From contig CAKUJA010000062.1 of assembly GCA_934661135.1 (NCBI GenBank), forward strand, positions 1 through 12,340: a stretch of DNA of 12,340 nt, in the 5' to 3' direction. The stretch's first letter is position 1. Each line of letters opens with the position of its first letter. Below, piece by piece: positions 5,221 through 12,340 of this stretch. Source of the stretch: an uncultured Oscillospiraceae bacterium (lineage in GTDB: Bacteria > Bacillota > Clostridia > Oscillospirales > Oscillospiraceae). The notes beneath the pieces are model-generated. The model worked only from the letters and a program-made list of their open reading frames with translations. It was not told the DNA's origin and made no database searches. The position numbers were made by a program, and so were the translations under genes.

Positions 5221-6291
5221 ATGGGCGTTTTGGGAAAAGATTTATTGGATTTTCATCGGCCGCGCACCAATACGAAGGTGGAGTTCGGCGCTTCCGGCTA
5301 TTGGGTCGAATCCCATCCGACGATGCAGCCCTACGGCGCTGTGCTGACGGAAATTCTGAATCTTGACGCTGCGCCGTTTCAAGAATTATTGGATCAATAT
5401 CGGAAGACCGTTGCAGAAAAGGATGCAGAGCAGGCAGCGCGGGCGTTTCAGGCTGTGACAAATGGATTTGCATCTTTACCGCTTTACCGCCTGTATTGGA
5501 ATGACGTTCAGCTGTTTGCAAGCATGGATGTGCGTGAATTATTCGTGGGAGAAGCGCAGGAAGCGTTCCGCGAATATGCGATGCAGGACGATACGTTGCC
5601 GAGGTTCATGCAGGAGCAGCTGGACGCCATCCGATTGATTCAGGAGCGCTATGTGTGGTTCCTGGACGGCATTTTTGCGGGCAAGCCGTTTGAAAAGAAA
5701 AAGGGCCAGAGAAAAACTTCTCTGGCCCAGCAGATCGAGAAAAAAGGCTTGGAGCCGTTCGTCAGCGGCGTCAGCCTTGGCGCAGATTCGAAGGTGGACG
5801 CGCCGAAGGTAAACGCGCAATTCTGCATCCGTGGCACTGGGCGTGAGGCGGAGGTGGTCGAAAAAATGTACTTTGACCGGCTGCTGGATTTTGTTTATGT
5901 GGAGTTCATGAAGGGGCTGCAAAAGGGATTTGTACCGAAGCGCTGCGCCAACTGCGGGCGCTGGTTTTTGCAGACACCGGGGGCAACCTATGCCTATTGC
6001 ACAGAATCTGCGCCAGGACAGGACGGCAAGACCTGCCGCCAGATCGGTGCGAGTAGCAGCTTCCGCAGCAAGGTGGAAAATAACGATGTCTGGAAGGTGC
6101 ATCAGCGAGCGTACAAAAAATATTTTGCCCGCATCAGAAGCGGGCTGATGACCAAGAGCGAGTTCGAGGTATGGTCCCGTCAGGCGGCAGATCTGCGGGA
6201 TGCCGCGCTGGAACGATATGCGCAGGCGGAGAGTGAGGAAGAACGGCAGCGCATCGCGCAGGAGATTGCGGAAGCGTTGAACGCAGAATGA
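5221..6291 (+). CDS. DUF6076-like zinc-binding protein of unknown function
   Basis: The 356-residue product begins at ATG 5221, behind AAAGGAGG at 9-base spacing. An in-frame ATG at 5155 overlaps the -10 box of its own promoter and is rejected. The N-terminal two thirds (1-235) are mostly helical with no motif I recognise. The C-terminal part has a zinc-ribbon-like site (Cys242, Cys245, Cys260, Cys272 in RCANCGRWF, YAYC, KTCR) followed by a basic helical segment, WKVHQRAYKKYFARIRSG (291-308). This matches the C-terminal pattern of DUF6076 proteins, frequent on clostridial mobile elements and without known function. The finger plus basic helix suggests nucleic acid binding. Its divergent, overlapping promoter with the ATPase operon makes a regulatory role plausible but unproven. 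A perfect hairpin lies inside the gene at 5703-5728. Confidence 0.75.
   Translation: MGVLGKDLLDFHRPRTNTKVEFGASGYWVESHPTMQPYGAVLTEILNLDAAPFQELLDQYRKTVAEKDAEQAARAFQAVTNGFASLPLYRLYWNDVQLFASMDVRELFVGEAQEAFREYAMQDDTLPRFMQEQLDAIRLIQERYVWFLDGIFAGKPFEKKKGQRKTSLAQQIEKKGLEPFVSGVSLGADSKVDAPKVNAQFCIRGTGREAEVVEKMYFDRLLDFVYVEFMKGLQKGFVPKRCANCGRWFLQTPGATYAYCTESAPGQDGKTCRQIGASSSFRSKVENNDVWKVHQRAYKKYFARIRSGLMTKSEFEVWSRQAADLRDAALERYAQAESEEERQRIAQEIAEALNAE
5692..5728 (-). terminator. Strong minus-strand terminator embedded in the DUF6076-like coding sequence
   Basis: GGGCCAGAGAA (5703-5713) and TTCTCTGGCCC (5718-5728) form a perfect 11-bp stem with an AAAC loop. Read on the minus strand, the stem is followed at once by TTTTTCTTTTC (5702-5692). 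This is a textbook intrinsic terminator, although it encodes residues 158-170 of the plus-strand protein. On the plus strand no T-tract follows, so the gene itself should be read through. Confidence 0.6.
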
Positions 6292-6337
6292 TAAAAAAGC
6301 AGGAGACCCGTCCACAAATATGGACGGGTCTCCTGCT
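6292..6337 (-). terminator. Intrinsic terminator of the GH43 operon
   Basis: AGCAGGAGACCCGTCCA (6298-6314) and its perfect complement (6321-6337) form a 17-bp stem with a 6-base loop. On the minus strand it is followed by TTTTTT, counting the A-run at 6293-6298. It lies 16 bases after the GH43 stop codon and directly after the stop of the convergent DUF6076-like gene, so it may also act weakly in the plus direction. Confidence 0.88.
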
Positions 6338-6353
6338 ATACTATATGTCAGTA

Positions 6354-7826
6354 TTATTTAGGGTGTCTTTCATTCACCTCCGGAGAAAAATGCAGCGACA
6401 GGATATCCAAGCTGCCCTCCGTTACCGTCAGCCAAAGCGCGGCATGAGGACCGCCTCGGGGAATCGTCAGCGATGTAGCCGCCCACTTTTCAGAATGGAA
6501 GGGCAGGCTTCCAACGCTTTTGCCATTGATTTTAATATGCACCCGCCCGTTACCTCTTGCGGTCACACGCAGCGTGGTATTGTTCTGAATGGAGAAATAC
6601 TTGTACCCGAGCTGCGTCCCCTTTTCCGCATTTCCAACATGCCATTCCATATCGGAGTGGGTAATGACAGGGATGTTCTTGCGGATTTGGTTGGCAATGT
6701 GCGGCATTTTCCCGTTGGTCAGATTGCAGCAGATCACTGCCGGATATTCGCCTGTGCCGGGTAGATCACCGCCATTCAGACCGCAGGAGGTCATCTCGGC
6801 TTGTGCAATAGAACCGTCCGGCCGGATGGTCAGGGGTTCGGCGCACATCTGGCGGGAATAGTCGCTGCCGTGGGTCAGCCGATGGTAAAAAACATACCAT
6901 TTGCCGCCGATCTGCTCGATACCGCCATGGGTCGTGCCGGTGGCGTTGCAGCGTTCTCGCTCGCGCCGCCCGTCATAACCGACATCGCCATTGCTCACCA
7001 GCGTCCCTCGGAAGCGGAACTCCCGGTCGGGGTAGGGTGAGGTGGCGTAGCACAGCTCGTGGTTTTTCTGGGAGGAGTAAACAAAGTAGTAAGTCTGTCC
7101 GATTTTGCGGATGCTGCTGCCCTCAAAAAAGGCATGGCCTTTGAAATCCGGCGTGTCCGCAATGCGTTTTGGCGGTTCCTTCAGCGTCAGCATATCGTCG
7201 CACAGTACGGCGGCATTTGCCCCCAAGGGACTGGGCTTTTGCAAAAAAGCCTTTGCAGGTTTATCAAATACGCCTGCGTATACTTTAGACAGCACAAATG
7301 CGTTCCACGGCTTTACCGCCATGCCCCGGAACGGGCCGGTACCAAAATACAGACGAATCACACCGTTATCATTCATGACCGCCGGGTCAAAGCACACAAA
7401 GCCCTGATAGGGCGTGCCGTCCGGGTTTTGCACCACGCCGTAGTAATCATATTTTCCGTCCGGACTGTCGCAGACCGCCACACTGATGGGATGGGAATAG
7501 CCGCCCTTGCCCTTCCAGCCTGCCAGACAGTAATAAAGATAGTACCGTCCGTCATTGCCGCGCACCACGTCCGGTGCATAGAGATAGCGGGCAGTTTCGC
7601 CGTACAATGGATCCTGCTTTGCCGAGTAATTTGTCCCCCTGCTCGTCCAGTGGGACAGGTCATCCAGCGGCGCAGAGAAAAATTCATAGTCCTCCAAACA
7701 GAAGCTCTCGCCGCCGGGCGTATCGTGGGAGCCGAAAAGATAGACCCGTTCGCCAAACACATGGGGCTCTCCATCCGCCATACAGACGGAAATGGGCAGC
7801 ACGGGATTACAGGCAGTATGCTTCAT
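6354..7826 (-). CDS. Glycoside hydrolase family 43 enzyme (beta-xylosidase/arabinofuranosidase type)
   Basis: The 490-residue enzyme should hydrolyse arabinose or xylose linkages with inversion. Residues about 5-340 form the five-bladed propeller. Asp18 in CMADGEPHVF fits the general base. Asp86 in LYAPDVV or Asp147 in CFDPAV fits the pKa-modulating residue, and Glu235 in HAFFEGSSI the general acid. GTTHGGIEQIGGKWYVFYHR (297-316) is a common family signature. Residues about 365-490 look like a beta-sandwich, CBM6-like or accessory domain. No signal peptide is present, so it probably acts in the cytoplasm on imported oligosaccharides or glycosides. Its ATG overlaps the stop of the preceding hydrolase gene in an ATGA, showing translational coupling. 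It is the last gene of the operon. Exact substrate and subfamily cannot be told from the sequence. Confidence 0.85.
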   Translation of the reverse strand: MKHTACNPVLPISVCMADGEPHVFGERVYLFGSHDTPGGESFCLEDYEFFSAPLDDLSHWTSRGTNYSAKQDPLYGETARYLYAPDVVRGNDGRYYLYYCLAGWKGKGGYSHPISVAVCDSPDGKYDYYGVVQNPDGTPYQGFVCFDPAVMNDNGVIRLYFGTGPFRGMAVKPWNAFVLSKVYAGVFDKPAKAFLQKPSPLGANAAVLCDDMLTLKEPPKRIADTPDFKGHAFFEGSSIRKIGQTYYFVYSSQKNHELCYATSPYPDREFRFRGTLVSNGDVGYDGRRERERCNATGTTHGGIEQIGGKWYVFYHRLTHGSDYSRQMCAEPLTIRPDGSIAQAEMTSCGLNGGDLPGTGEYPAVICCNLTNGKMPHIANQIRKNIPVITHSDMEWHVGNAEKGTQLGYKYFSIQNNTTLRVTARGNGRVHIKINGKSVGSLPFHSEKWAATSLTIPRGGPHAALWLTVTEGSLDILSLHFSPEVNERHPK

Positions 7827-8668
7827 GATGCGGTTTCCTCAAGAAAGCGGTAAATTTCCTTCGCAGCCAGCACCTTGTACCTTCCGGTGAAGACATGGGG
7901 CTGCCCCTCGTAAATAATCAGTTCTGCATGGTCGTCCCGGAGGGCATTGTAGTGGGCGGCCAGATTTTGAGACATCTCCATGGGGACGATCACATCCTTT
8001 GTGCCCTGCAAAATTAACACCGGTCCCGTGTAGCCGTTGACATCCAGCGGCGCGCCGCTTACCATGGCATCCGGGTTCAGATTGATCGCAGGATACTCCA
8101 GCACAATGCCGCGAATGTCATCGCTGTGGGTCACGGCAGCGGTCGCCACCGTCGCTCCGCCCATGGAGCTGCCCACAAGGCAAATCCGAGATGTATCTAC
8201 GAAATCCCAACTCTTTGCCGCTTCGATGACGGCGTTCAGATCCTCCACCTGCTGCAAGACCTTTTTCTCATAGGAGTCGTCAACGCCTCTGGGCACATCA
8301 TGGAACCAATGCACGCCCTGCGGGCCGGTGCTGCGATCTGTCCAGCCATAGAAATCAAAGGCATAGCAGGCAATGCCGCTCATGGCAAGGCTTTTCAGTG
8401 TGGTCATATCCGCTTTATAATCACTCTCTGCGCCGTGGGCATAGAGGACGGTGGGAAACGGCCCGGCTCCATCCGGGATCAAGGCCTTTCCGTACAGGCT
8501 GATGCCGTCATATTCCACGCAGAGAGTTTCTGTTCGGTAGCCGGTCTTTTCCTCACCGGCAGGCTCAGGAAATCCTACATAATGGCCGATGCAGACAATT
8601 GCCGCAATTCCGGCAACCACCGCAAATACTCCTACGCCAATAAGAACTGCTTTCATCCATTTCTTCAT
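7823..8668 (-). CDS. Membrane-anchored alpha/beta hydrolase
   Basis: This 281-residue protein has an N-terminal membrane segment (about 6-29, after KKWMK), then an alpha/beta-hydrolase domain. The nucleophile is Ser168 in GSSMGG, the acid Asp225 in GTKDVIVP, and the base His258 in GQPHVF. LYAHGAES supplies the oxyanion loop. The family includes esterases and peptidases of the dienelactone hydrolase/BAAT type. The start is placed at ATG 8668 because GGAGG (8680-8676) is seven bases away and the codon then overlaps the upstream TGA as ATGA, just as at the next junction. An ATG at 8674 is only one base from GGAGG. The catalytic domain is probably displayed outside the membrane. The substrate is unknown; a carboxyl ester is likely. 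Confidence 0.82.
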   Translation of the reverse strand: MKKWMKAVLIGVGVFAVVAGIAAIVCIGHYVGFPEPAGEEKTGYRTETLCVEYDGISLYGKALIPDGAGPFPTVLYAHGAESDYKADMTTLKSLAMSGIACYAFDFYGWTDRSTGPQGVHWFHDVPRGVDDSYEKKVLQQVEDLNAVIEAAKSWDFVDTSRICLVGSSMGGATVATAAVTHSDDIRGIVLEYPAINLNPDAMVSGAPLDVNGYTGPVLILQGTKDVIVPMEMSQNLAAHYNALRDDHAELIIYEGQPHVFTGRYKVLAAKEIYRFLEETAS

Positions 8669-9564
8669 ACCCATTCCTCCAATGTGCGAAAAACGACAGC
8701 AAGCGCCTGTTTTGCCTCCGGCATGGTGGTAAACACCTGAAAGGCGTGACAGACACCGTGCTGAATATCCAGCGCTGTTTGGTGTCCCTGCTTTCTCAGC
8801 TTTTCATAGAGCATCTTGGAATCATCCAGCAGCACCTCTGTGTCGGAGGCGGAAAAGAACACCGGCGGAAGTCCGCTGAAATCACCGTACAGCGGCGAGA
8901 TGGTCGGCTGACGCAGATATTCCAGATCATCCGCTCGGCTGCCAAATACGACCTTGATTTTTCCCTCCGCTACGGCAGTGCGGAGCATATAGTCTGTTGC
9001 CGCGTTTTGGGTGTAGGAGGGAAACTGGTCAGCCTGCGTTACACAGGGAGAGAGAGCCACCAATGCTTTCGGCTGAGGAAGCCCTTTTTCCTTCAGCAGC
9101 AGCGCCAAGGACAGCACCAGCGTACCGCCTGCACTTTCTCCCATGAATACGACATCCTTCGGGGAAACGCCGGTTTTCAGGAGTGCGGTATAGGCGGTCA
9201 GGCAATCCTCCAAAGGAGCCGGCCACAGATTTTCCGGGGCGAGGCGGTAGTTGAAGGTCACGCAGTTATAGCCGTAGTTTGCGGTAATGTACTGGCAGAC
9301 TGCCCTCCGTTCCCTCGCAGAGCCGACGGTAAATCCGCCGCCGTGGATGTAGAAAATCGTCCCCTTTTGATTGCCGGGTTTTTGAATGAATTCCGCCGTC
9401 AGTCCATCCAATTCGCCGAGCCGGACGGTCACGCCCTTGGGCGGTCTGGGGGGCTTGCGGTCATTCCGTTTTCGTTCCACCGCGTAGTCGTGGGGCTGCC
9501 CCGGCTTGTCCTGCGGCATACAGCGAAACACAAGGTTCATCATGCGGGCATATAGACTTGGCAT
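8665..9564 (-). CDS. Alpha/beta hydrolase fold-3 esterase (hormone-sensitive lipase family)
   Basis: The 299-residue enzyme carries the hallmarks of family IV esterases: HGGGF at 74-78 (oxyanion hole), Ser144 in GESAGG, Asp241 in SASDTE, and His273 in VCHAFQ. YRLAPEN (106-112) is another family signature. No signal peptide or membrane segment is apparent, so it is probably cytoplasmic. Such enzymes cleave short-chain acyl or acetyl esters. It starts at ATG 9564 behind AAGGAGG; that site overlaps the stop codon of the upstream gene (TAAGGAGG), and its own stop overlaps the next start, so translation is coupled on both sides. In this operon it may deacetylate sugars, but the substrate is not visible in the sequence. 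Confidence 0.87.
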   Translation of the reverse strand: MPSLYARMMNLVFRCMPQDKPGQPHDYAVERKRNDRKPPRPPKGVTVRLGELDGLTAEFIQKPGNQKGTIFYIHGGGFTVGSARERRAVCQYITANYGYNCVTFNYRLAPENLWPAPLEDCLTAYTALLKTGVSPKDVVFMGESAGGTLVLSLALLLKEKGLPQPKALVALSPCVTQADQFPSYTQNAATDYMLRTAVAEGKIKVVFGSRADDLEYLRQPTISPLYGDFSGLPPVFFSASDTEVLLDDSKMLYEKLRKQGHQTALDIQHGVCHAFQVFTTMPEAKQALAVVFRTLEEWV

Positions 9565-9575
9565 ACAGTGCCTCC

Positions 9576-10652
9576 TTATTTTTGTTCATCCCAGAATGCG
9601 ATTGCCTGTTCCATCCATCCCTCCGCTGAGGTGCCAATGCCGAGGCCGCTTCCGTGCGGATAGTCGGGGTACTTGTGGTAGACGACATGGTCATCTCCGA
9701 GTACAGCCTTCATCTCCGGAATTTTCCGGTCAAGCACCCAGTCTCCGCCGTAGGCATCGCCCTCTCCGACGATGGCAAACACACTCAGTCCCTTGTCTCC
9801 ATCGTCAAATTGCAAGTCTGCGGAACCGTCCTCGTTGTAGAACAGGAAACGGTCTGTGTAAATCAGATTTATGGTCGCCGGTCTGGGAATCACGGCATTT
9901 TCTTCGTTGAGCCGGGCGTATTCATCAAAGCATACCAGCGTGATCAGCCCGCCGCCCGCCGAGCTGCCGAACATGGTGTAGCCATCCATGGAAATCCCCA
10001 GAGCCTCCTGCTGCTGCACCAAATAAGCGATTGCGCGCGTCAGATCCTTTGACGCCTCCAAGCGCATGGCAAAATCATCGGAAACACCGAGTTCATTTCC
10101 TACCCGATAGCGCAGCACAGCCACGCTGTAGCCTTGACGATATAGCTCTGCGGCGTAAGGAAACCCCTCTATCATAGATACGACTTGCTGATAGCCGCCG
10201 CCTGCCGCCACGAGCGCAAGCGGCTTTCCGGGCTGACCCCGATAAAGTGCGAGCCGTGCGTGCCGCAATGCGGGATTGGAGGCTGATTCTTTCTCGGAAT
10301 ACACGGCGTGTATCGAAAAATCCCCCTTGTTTGCAGCCTCCAGCAGTCCATTAAAGCCGTCCACGATCTCATCTGCATTCCAACCGCACCAGAGGCTCAG
10401 TGCTCGAATGCTCATAAAGGAGGTCAGATCGGTTGCGCTGCTGTCGCCCCAAATGGAGAACATCTCCTTGCCGGTTTCCTCCCAAACGGGATGGTTATAG
10501 ATATGTGCCCAGGAATCTGAAGCGGTTATCGGCAAATACTTTCCATCTGAGCCAGTGTACTTCCCACTCCATCCGATCTGAAGCAGCACTGCAAGCAACA
10601 ACGTTCCCAGTACGCACAGCAGGATGACTTTCCAGATGCGCTTTTTCTTCAT
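9576..10652 (-). CDS. Membrane-anchored alpha/beta hydrolase (BD-FAE-like)
   Basis: The 358-residue protein starts with MKKKRIWK and a membrane segment (about 8-26), either an anchor or an uncleaved signal. The hydrolase domain follows from about 140. ALVAAGGGYQQV (146-157) is a Gly-rich oxyanion loop replacing HGGG, Ser231 lies in GSSAGG, Asp299 in GEGDAYGG, and His333 in YPHGSG. This order and loop recall the bifunctional feruloyl and acetyl-xylan esterase (BD-FAE) and related endo-1,4-xylanase-annotated esterases. Residues 45-130 form an extra N-terminal region I do not recognise. A ribosome binding site (AAAGGA) precedes ATG 10652, 21 bases after the upstream gene. Ester removal from plant polysaccharide fits its GH43 neighbour but is inferred. 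Confidence 0.78.
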   Translation of the reverse strand: MKKKRIWKVILLCVLGTLLLAVLLQIGWSGKYTGSDGKYLPITASDSWAHIYNHPVWEETGKEMFSIWGDSSATDLTSFMSIRALSLWCGWNADEIVDGFNGLLEAANKGDFSIHAVYSEKESASNPALRHARLALYRGQPGKPLALVAAGGGYQQVVSMIEGFPYAAELYRQGYSVAVLRYRVGNELGVSDDFAMRLEASKDLTRAIAYLVQQQEALGISMDGYTMFGSSAGGGLITLVCFDEYARLNEENAVIPRPATINLIYTDRFLFYNEDGSADLQFDDGDKGLSVFAIVGEGDAYGGDWVLDRKIPEMKAVLGDDHVVYHKYPDYPHGSGLGIGTSAEGWMEQAIAFWDEQK

Positions 10653-10673
10653 TGCGGCTGTCCTTTCAAGATG

Positions 10674-12194
10674 TTATATGTCCAGTTCCGAAACTTCCTT
10701 GGGATACTCCCGCAGCTCATCCGGGCCATGGAGGGGGTTCCAGACCTGCGCGAAGAACGGATCGACCTTGGCACGGCTGCCGTAGTTCCAGCTTTTGCGC
10801 TCGCACTCGTCGCACCAGTGACCGCCCTCCAGCACCAACCGGGGACTGGCCTTGAATTTATGCCCGAAGGCACATTCAAATTCCAACGGGGTTTTCCAAT
10901 CGCCGGTTTGCATCTCGGTGCTCAGCAGCTTTCCGCCACGGAAGGCTGCTGCTTTGCGCATATCCTCCAGTGTCAGTTCGCTTTCGGGCTTCGATTCGTC
11001 GTAGCCGTGGTCGATGGGGACGACGGTGTCCCAATCGGTGAAATGCTTCATCTCAGAGACTTTTTCGGGCAGGGCCTCCCAGCGCTTGCGGCTGCCCCAG
11101 TAAGCGTCGATATGGTCTTCCACATTGTCCTCGATGAAGTGGAGCGTGCCATGCTCCGTGCGCGCCAGCTTGTCAAACTTTTTCCGCATAATGCCGCCCA
11201 TCAGCTTTTGCCCGCCGGGCAGCTTACAGAGCATCCGGGAAACCGTCCGCAGTCCGCCCAGCATTTCCAGATAGCAGTCATAATAATACTGCATGGAGTC
11301 GTGACGGAAGTGAAGGTAGTTTTCCAATTTATCGCTGTCGAGATAATACTGACCATGGAAATTGACGGTTGCCTGTTTCCTTGGACTGAGAATGTAATCC
11401 AGATTGGTCAGGCCGATCTCCCCATAGAGCTTGCGGAACATGGTGTAGGTATCCACTCGGCAGGATTCACCGCCGCCGATGTTGTAAATATGTCCCCAGA
11501 AGGACTCGTCCAGCGTGCCGTCATGGAAAAAGGCGCACAGATTTTTCATGGCGCGGGCGGAATCCCGGTCGGAGCAATATTCCAGCACATTGTCAAAGCA
11601 GTTATGGAACATGATCGCATCATTGATCTGACTCATGGCCTTGCCGATGATACCGGTCTGACGCAGGGAGACCCAATACTTGAGGCCACTTTCGATGACC
11701 AGCCGTTCTGCCGCCACCTTGGAAACAGCATAGTAGTCAAACATGCTCGGCTTGATCGGGTCACCCACCCGGCCCCAATGGATCGGCGGCATCCGATCTC
11801 CGGTTTCTGCCACAGTGCCAATATAGACAAGGCGGGTTCTGTCCTGCTGCCCCAGTGCATAAATGGCGTTGATCAGATTCCGGGTAGAGCCATAGTTGAC
11901 TTTCATGGCCTGCTTGGGATGATAGTCTGCCGCGGGAGAAACGAAGGCGGCAATGTGCAGGATCAAATCACAGTCCTCGACACACTTCAAAACCACCTCG
12001 TAGTCGTTCAAATCTCCCCAGACGATTTCCAATCCCGCAGTATTCCTATAGGGATCAAGAATTTTCCTGTTTTTTTCGGAATCCCGCGCAAGAATCACAA
12101 TGTCCTGTTTATCGGTGTCCTTCAGCATTTCCTTCAGGCTGGCAAAGCCCATGCCTCCGGTAGCGCCCGTCAAAAATACACGCTGCTTGGACAT
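10674..12194 (-). CDS. Extended SDR epimerase/dehydratase fused to a C-terminal zinc ribbon
   Basis: The 506-residue protein has a Rossmann NAD(P)-binding motif GATGGMG (10-16), then a WGDLND cofactor-loop segment (59-64). The catalytic Thr127 lies in YIGTVAET, with Tyr155 and Lys159 in YYAVSK. Together these define an extended short-chain dehydrogenase like UDP-sugar epimerases or 3-beta-hydroxysteroid dehydrogenases. Usual family length is about 310-350, so some 150 residues are extra. The tail contains a zinc site, FECAFGHKF (Cys441, His445) plus HWCDEC (Cys461, Cys464). A helical linker lies around 300-430. It starts at ATG 12194 behind AAAGGAGAATAATC, two bases after the stop of the upstream gene. 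It probably oxidises, reduces or epimerises a sugar or hydroxylated compound released by the neighbouring hydrolases. The substrate is unknown. Confidence 0.82.
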   Translation of the reverse strand: MSKQRVFLTGATGGMGFASLKEMLKDTDKQDIVILARDSEKNRKILDPYRNTAGLEIVWGDLNDYEVVLKCVEDCDLILHIAAFVSPAADYHPKQAMKVNYGSTRNLINAIYALGQQDRTRLVYIGTVAETGDRMPPIHWGRVGDPIKPSMFDYYAVSKVAAERLVIESGLKYWVSLRQTGIIGKAMSQINDAIMFHNCFDNVLEYCSDRDSARAMKNLCAFFHDGTLDESFWGHIYNIGGGESCRVDTYTMFRKLYGEIGLTNLDYILSPRKQATVNFHGQYYLDSDKLENYLHFRHDSMQYYYDCYLEMLGGLRTVSRMLCKLPGGQKLMGGIMRKKFDKLARTEHGTLHFIEDNVEDHIDAYWGSRKRWEALPEKVSEMKHFTDWDTVVPIDHGYDESKPESELTLEDMRKAAAFRGGKLLSTEMQTGDWKTPLEFECAFGHKFKASPRLVLEGGHWCDECERKSWNYGSRAKVDPFFAQVWNPLHGPDELREYPKEVSELDI

Positions 12195-12196
12195 GA

Positions 12197-12340
12197 TTAT
12201 TCTCCTTTCATGCCGATGGTCTTTGCTTTACCGTCCAGAATGGCGGTGCACAGGCGCATGGAATCTCCGATTGCTGCGTCAATATCATCCGGCTCTACGC
12301 CAAGCGGCTCACAGCCAAGGCTCTTGTCAATAAACAATTC
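12197..12340 (-). CDS. 3' end of an unidentified gene upstream in the operon
   Basis: An open frame enters from the right edge and ends at TAA 12199-12197. Its 47 visible residues end in LCTAILDGKAKTIGMKGE. Only two bases separate its stop from the SDR start, and its last codons contain the SDR ribosome binding site, so the two are translationally coupled. No motif allows a family to be named. It shows that the operon promoter lies outside the window. Confidence 0.7.
   Translation of the reverse strand, partial: ELFIDKSLGCEPLGVEPDDIDAAIGDSMRLCTAILDGKAKTIGMKGE

Noticed and set aside
5539..6315. Minus-strand open frame of 258 codons
   Set aside because: Antisense to the DUF6076-like gene, without a recognised motif; it also runs through the terminator hairpin at 6298-6337.
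8746..9555. Plus-strand open frame of 269 codons, and a similar one at 7059-7853
   Set aside because: Both are opposite genes with complete catalytic motifs and coupled starts; neither shows a domain of its own.
1..12340. CRISPR array, tRNA or rRNA gene
   Set aside because: No regularly spaced repeats, no cloverleaf-like or rRNA-like sequence were seen on reading; the short repeats near 5093-5198 are too few and irregular.

Overview
The window looks like a moderately GC-rich genome of the class Clostridia (Bacillota), probably a gut Oscillospiraceae/Ruminococcaceae relative. This is inferred from strong AGGAGG ribosome binding sites, the large serine recombinase with a TnpW-like partner, a DUF6076-type protein, and an intracellular GH43 operon. 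No rRNA or marker gene is present to confirm it.

Positions 1-651 hold the start of an unidentified gene leaving the window (minus strand), a C-terminal scrap of a large serine recombinase (102-~320), and about 240 bases packed with hairpins. From about 600 to 6291 lies an integrative/mobilizable element. On the minus strand, in transcription order, it carries a RepA-like AAA ATPase (5059-3998), a GC-rich intergenic region with nested palindromes that resembles an oriT (about 3749-3857), and a mobilization gene that has lost its 5' part (relaxase C-terminal part, 3707-2736). A coiled-coil/membrane protein is encoded in another frame inside that relaxase (3346-2882). A TnpW-like small protein (2701-2417) and an intact large serine recombinase (2337-652) follow. 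On the plus strand, a DUF6076-like zinc-binding protein (5221-6291) is transcribed divergently from the ATPase by two promoters that overlap in 44 bases.

The element looks damaged for self-mobilization. A six-codon stub with a good ribosome binding site, resembling the start of a MobC, runs straight into the middle of the relaxase, and the relaxase nuclease domain is absent. The recombinase appears intact, so excision and integration could still work.

From 6298 to the right edge is a separate minus-strand operon, probably chromosomal. In transcription order it holds an unidentified 3' end, an extended SDR epimerase/dehydratase with a C-terminal zinc ribbon, three different alpha/beta hydrolases (two with an N-terminal membrane anchor), and a cytoplasmic-type GH43 glycosidase, closed by a strong terminator at 6298-6337. 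Start/stop overlaps or very short gaps couple most of these genes. The combination suggests removal of ester groups and sugars from a plant-derived glycan or glycoside; the substrate is unknown.

The most unusual signals are the overlapping gene inside the relaxase, the relaxase deletion junction, the nested palindromes, and a perfect 11-bp hairpin plus T-tract that forms a minus-strand terminator inside the DUF6076 coding sequence.
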